NCBI GenBank assembly: GCA_966250335.1
Contig: CBINGZ010000016.1
Span: 1 to 64,000 of the forward strand
DNA from: OLB7 sp966250335
GTDB lineage: Bacteria; Bacteroidota; Ignavibacteria; OLB7
DNA: 64,000 bases
Direction of reading: 5' to 3'
The notes below the pieces were generated by a model. The model did not search any database and was not told where the DNA came from. It saw only the letters and a program-made list of their open reading frames with translations. Position 1 is the stretch's first letter; each line of letters opens with the position of its first letter. A program made the translations under genes and the position numbers. Below, one piece after another: positions 62,983 through 64,000 of this stretch.

Positions 62983-64000
62983 CTAGATCGACATGAGATA
63001 GATGCTCAGATGCCCCTCCCCCTCGATCTTCAGCTTGCGCCGGATATGGGTGCGGTGGGTTTTCACGGTGAGCGGAGAGGCGAAGAGAGCCTCCGCGATC
63101 TGCTTGGTGGAAAGATTCGATCGTATCAGGACGCAGATCTTTATTTCCGAACGGGTGAGCGCCGGGCAGATGCCGAGCAGCCGGCGAACGAACCGGTCGT
63201 GATCCTGCTCGAACCGATCCTCCATCGGTCGGCATTCCTCCTGGACGTCGAGAACGGACTGGACGTTCGACACGATCCGATCGGCAAGTTCCTTCGTGTC
63301 GTTCCCCGTCCGATATTTCAACGAGTCCACGGCAGCCGCCACCGACTTCAGCACTTTCTCCCGCTGATCCATATTGAGCATCACCCCCTGCGACCCGTTG
63401 CTCATACCGTTTGATTTCCGTTCGACATGAGCCGGCATATCGGTTCGCCCGTTCATCGCATGCCGCAGCTCCGCCGCCGCGATTCCCCGCCGCTGTCTGC
63501 TCCCCAGCACATCCTCCTGCAGAGCGATGTGCCGCCGGTAGTGCTCGACCGCATTACGATATTCCCCCAGCGTCTCACTGATCGCGGCAAGCCTCGCATG
63601 GAGCATCAGCGCTTCGTAGCGGAGACCGATCCGTTCGGAGAGCTCCAGCGCCGCCGTATAGTTCACCAGGGCGCCGCGAACGTCCCCCGACTGTTTGTAA
63701 AGATGGCCGATCGAGAAAAGGATACCGGGGACGATAAAGATGAACTCCTGTTTCTGTGCTATGCTCAGGGCCTGTTTATGGTGGTTCATCGCCCGCGTGT
63801 GATCCCCGATCTCGGTATAGGCTCTCCCCAGGCAATGGAGGATGTTCGCATGATCCAGCCAGAGGTTCAGCCCCCGGTAAAGGGTCACGGCACGGGAGAA
63901 CATCGGAATCGCTTCCGCCGATTTTCCCTCGACAATCAGACAGCACCCGATCCCCACCAGGGCGCGCGCTTCCCCTCCTTCGTACCCGATCTCCTCGCTC
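62983..64000 (-). CDS. TPR-LuxR transcriptional regulator (5' end outside window)
   Basis: The coding frame is open to the window edge; 338 residues plus a fragment are visible and the N-terminus is missing. The visible part begins with TPR repeats (SEEIGYEGGEARALVGIGC, GRAYTEIGDHTRAMNHHKQAL, GDVRGALVNYTAALELSER, GEYRNAVEHYRRHIAL). A linker with a predicted helix follows. The C-terminus is a LuxR-type helix-turn-helix (about the last 65 residues: LTRSEIKICVLIRSNLSTKQIAEALFASPLTVKTHRTHIRRKLKI). The architecture is that of TPR-containing response regulators/kinase-like proteins widespread in Bacteroidota. The T9SS gene at 60682 lies downstream on the same strand and may be a target. Confidence 0.85.
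   Translation of the reverse strand, partial: SEEIGYEGGEARALVGIGCCLIVEGKSAEAIPMFSRAVTLYRGLNLWLDHANILHCLGRAYTEIGDHTRAMNHHKQALSIAQKQEFIFIVPGILFSIGHLYKQSGDVRGALVNYTAALELSERIGLRYEALMLHARLAAISETLGEYRNAVEHYRRHIALQEDVLGSRQRRGIAAAELRHAMNGRTDMPAHVERKSNGMSNGSQGVMLNMDQREKVLKSVAAAVDSLKYRTGNDTKELADRIVSNVQSVLDVQEECRPMEDRFEQDHDRFVRRLLGICPALTRSEIKICVLIRSNLSTKQIAEALFASPLTVKTHRTHIRRKLKIEGEGHLSIYLMSI

Overview
The window looks like a chromosome segment from a GC-rich member of the FCB group (Bacteroidota/Chlorobiota side). A Kapabacteria- or Ignavibacteria-like lineage is my best guess, not a proof. Four predicted secreted proteins end in a type A sorting domain of the type IX secretion system (T9SS). There are many lipoproteins and outer-membrane beta-barrel or OmpA proteins. 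Glycogen synthase is followed by a DUF4270-like lipoprotein, as in many Bacteroidota. Several genes carry a TAnnTTTG-like element upstream, the Bacteroidota type of -7 box. Homogentisate dioxygenase, P5C dehydrogenase and an AtuA-type protein suggest an aerobic heterotroph that degrades amino acids. I see no rRNA, tRNA, CRISPR array, phage or intact insertion sequence.

Layout. 1-12 kb: a penicillin-acylase-family hydrolase; a 1-kb gene-poor stretch; an unknown helical protein; mnmA; a family 2 glycosyltransferase; and a MoxR ATPase / GT-C membrane protein / VWA protein run with a GTGA overlap. 12-20 kb, mostly minus: AtuA family, a 5'-truncated Fic gene, a T9SS sialidase-like protein, P5C dehydrogenase and a GH3 N-acetylhexosaminidase. 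20-28 kb, plus: two translationally coupled small genes, glgA, a DUF4270-like lipoprotein, a beta-barrel protein, ispF and a sensor histidine kinase. 28-33 kb: a ClpB that stops after its first ATPase domain, a TPR lipoprotein and a 14-repeat propeller protein with a T9SS tail.

33-42 kb: an ECF sigma/anti-sigma pair diverging from a 1030-residue T9SS protein built of ASH-like domains, then a lipoprotein with paired CX6C motifs and a double-OmpA porin-like protein. 42-51 kb: a TPR / SLOG-like / class III cyclase fusion; a lipoprotein; a lipoprotein with a predicted papain-like domain; a second CX6C lipoprotein; and a beta-barrel/PD40-OmpA pair. 51-57.5 kb: hmgA, an SDR epimerase, a small lipoprotein, and a cluster of two proteins with IS630-transposase-type DNA-binding domains flanking a Cys-rich secreted protein. 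57.8-64 kb: a TPR protein, a YVTN propeller, a T9SS protein and a TPR-LuxR regulator cut by the window edge.

The strongest candidates for undescribed biology are three. First, the cyclase fusion, whose two purine-selecting positions are both Asn. Second, the pair of transposase-derived regulators, one fused to a LuxR output domain, around a Cys-rich exported protein. Third, the two-member lipoprotein family with paired CX6C and LTxEQ motifs.
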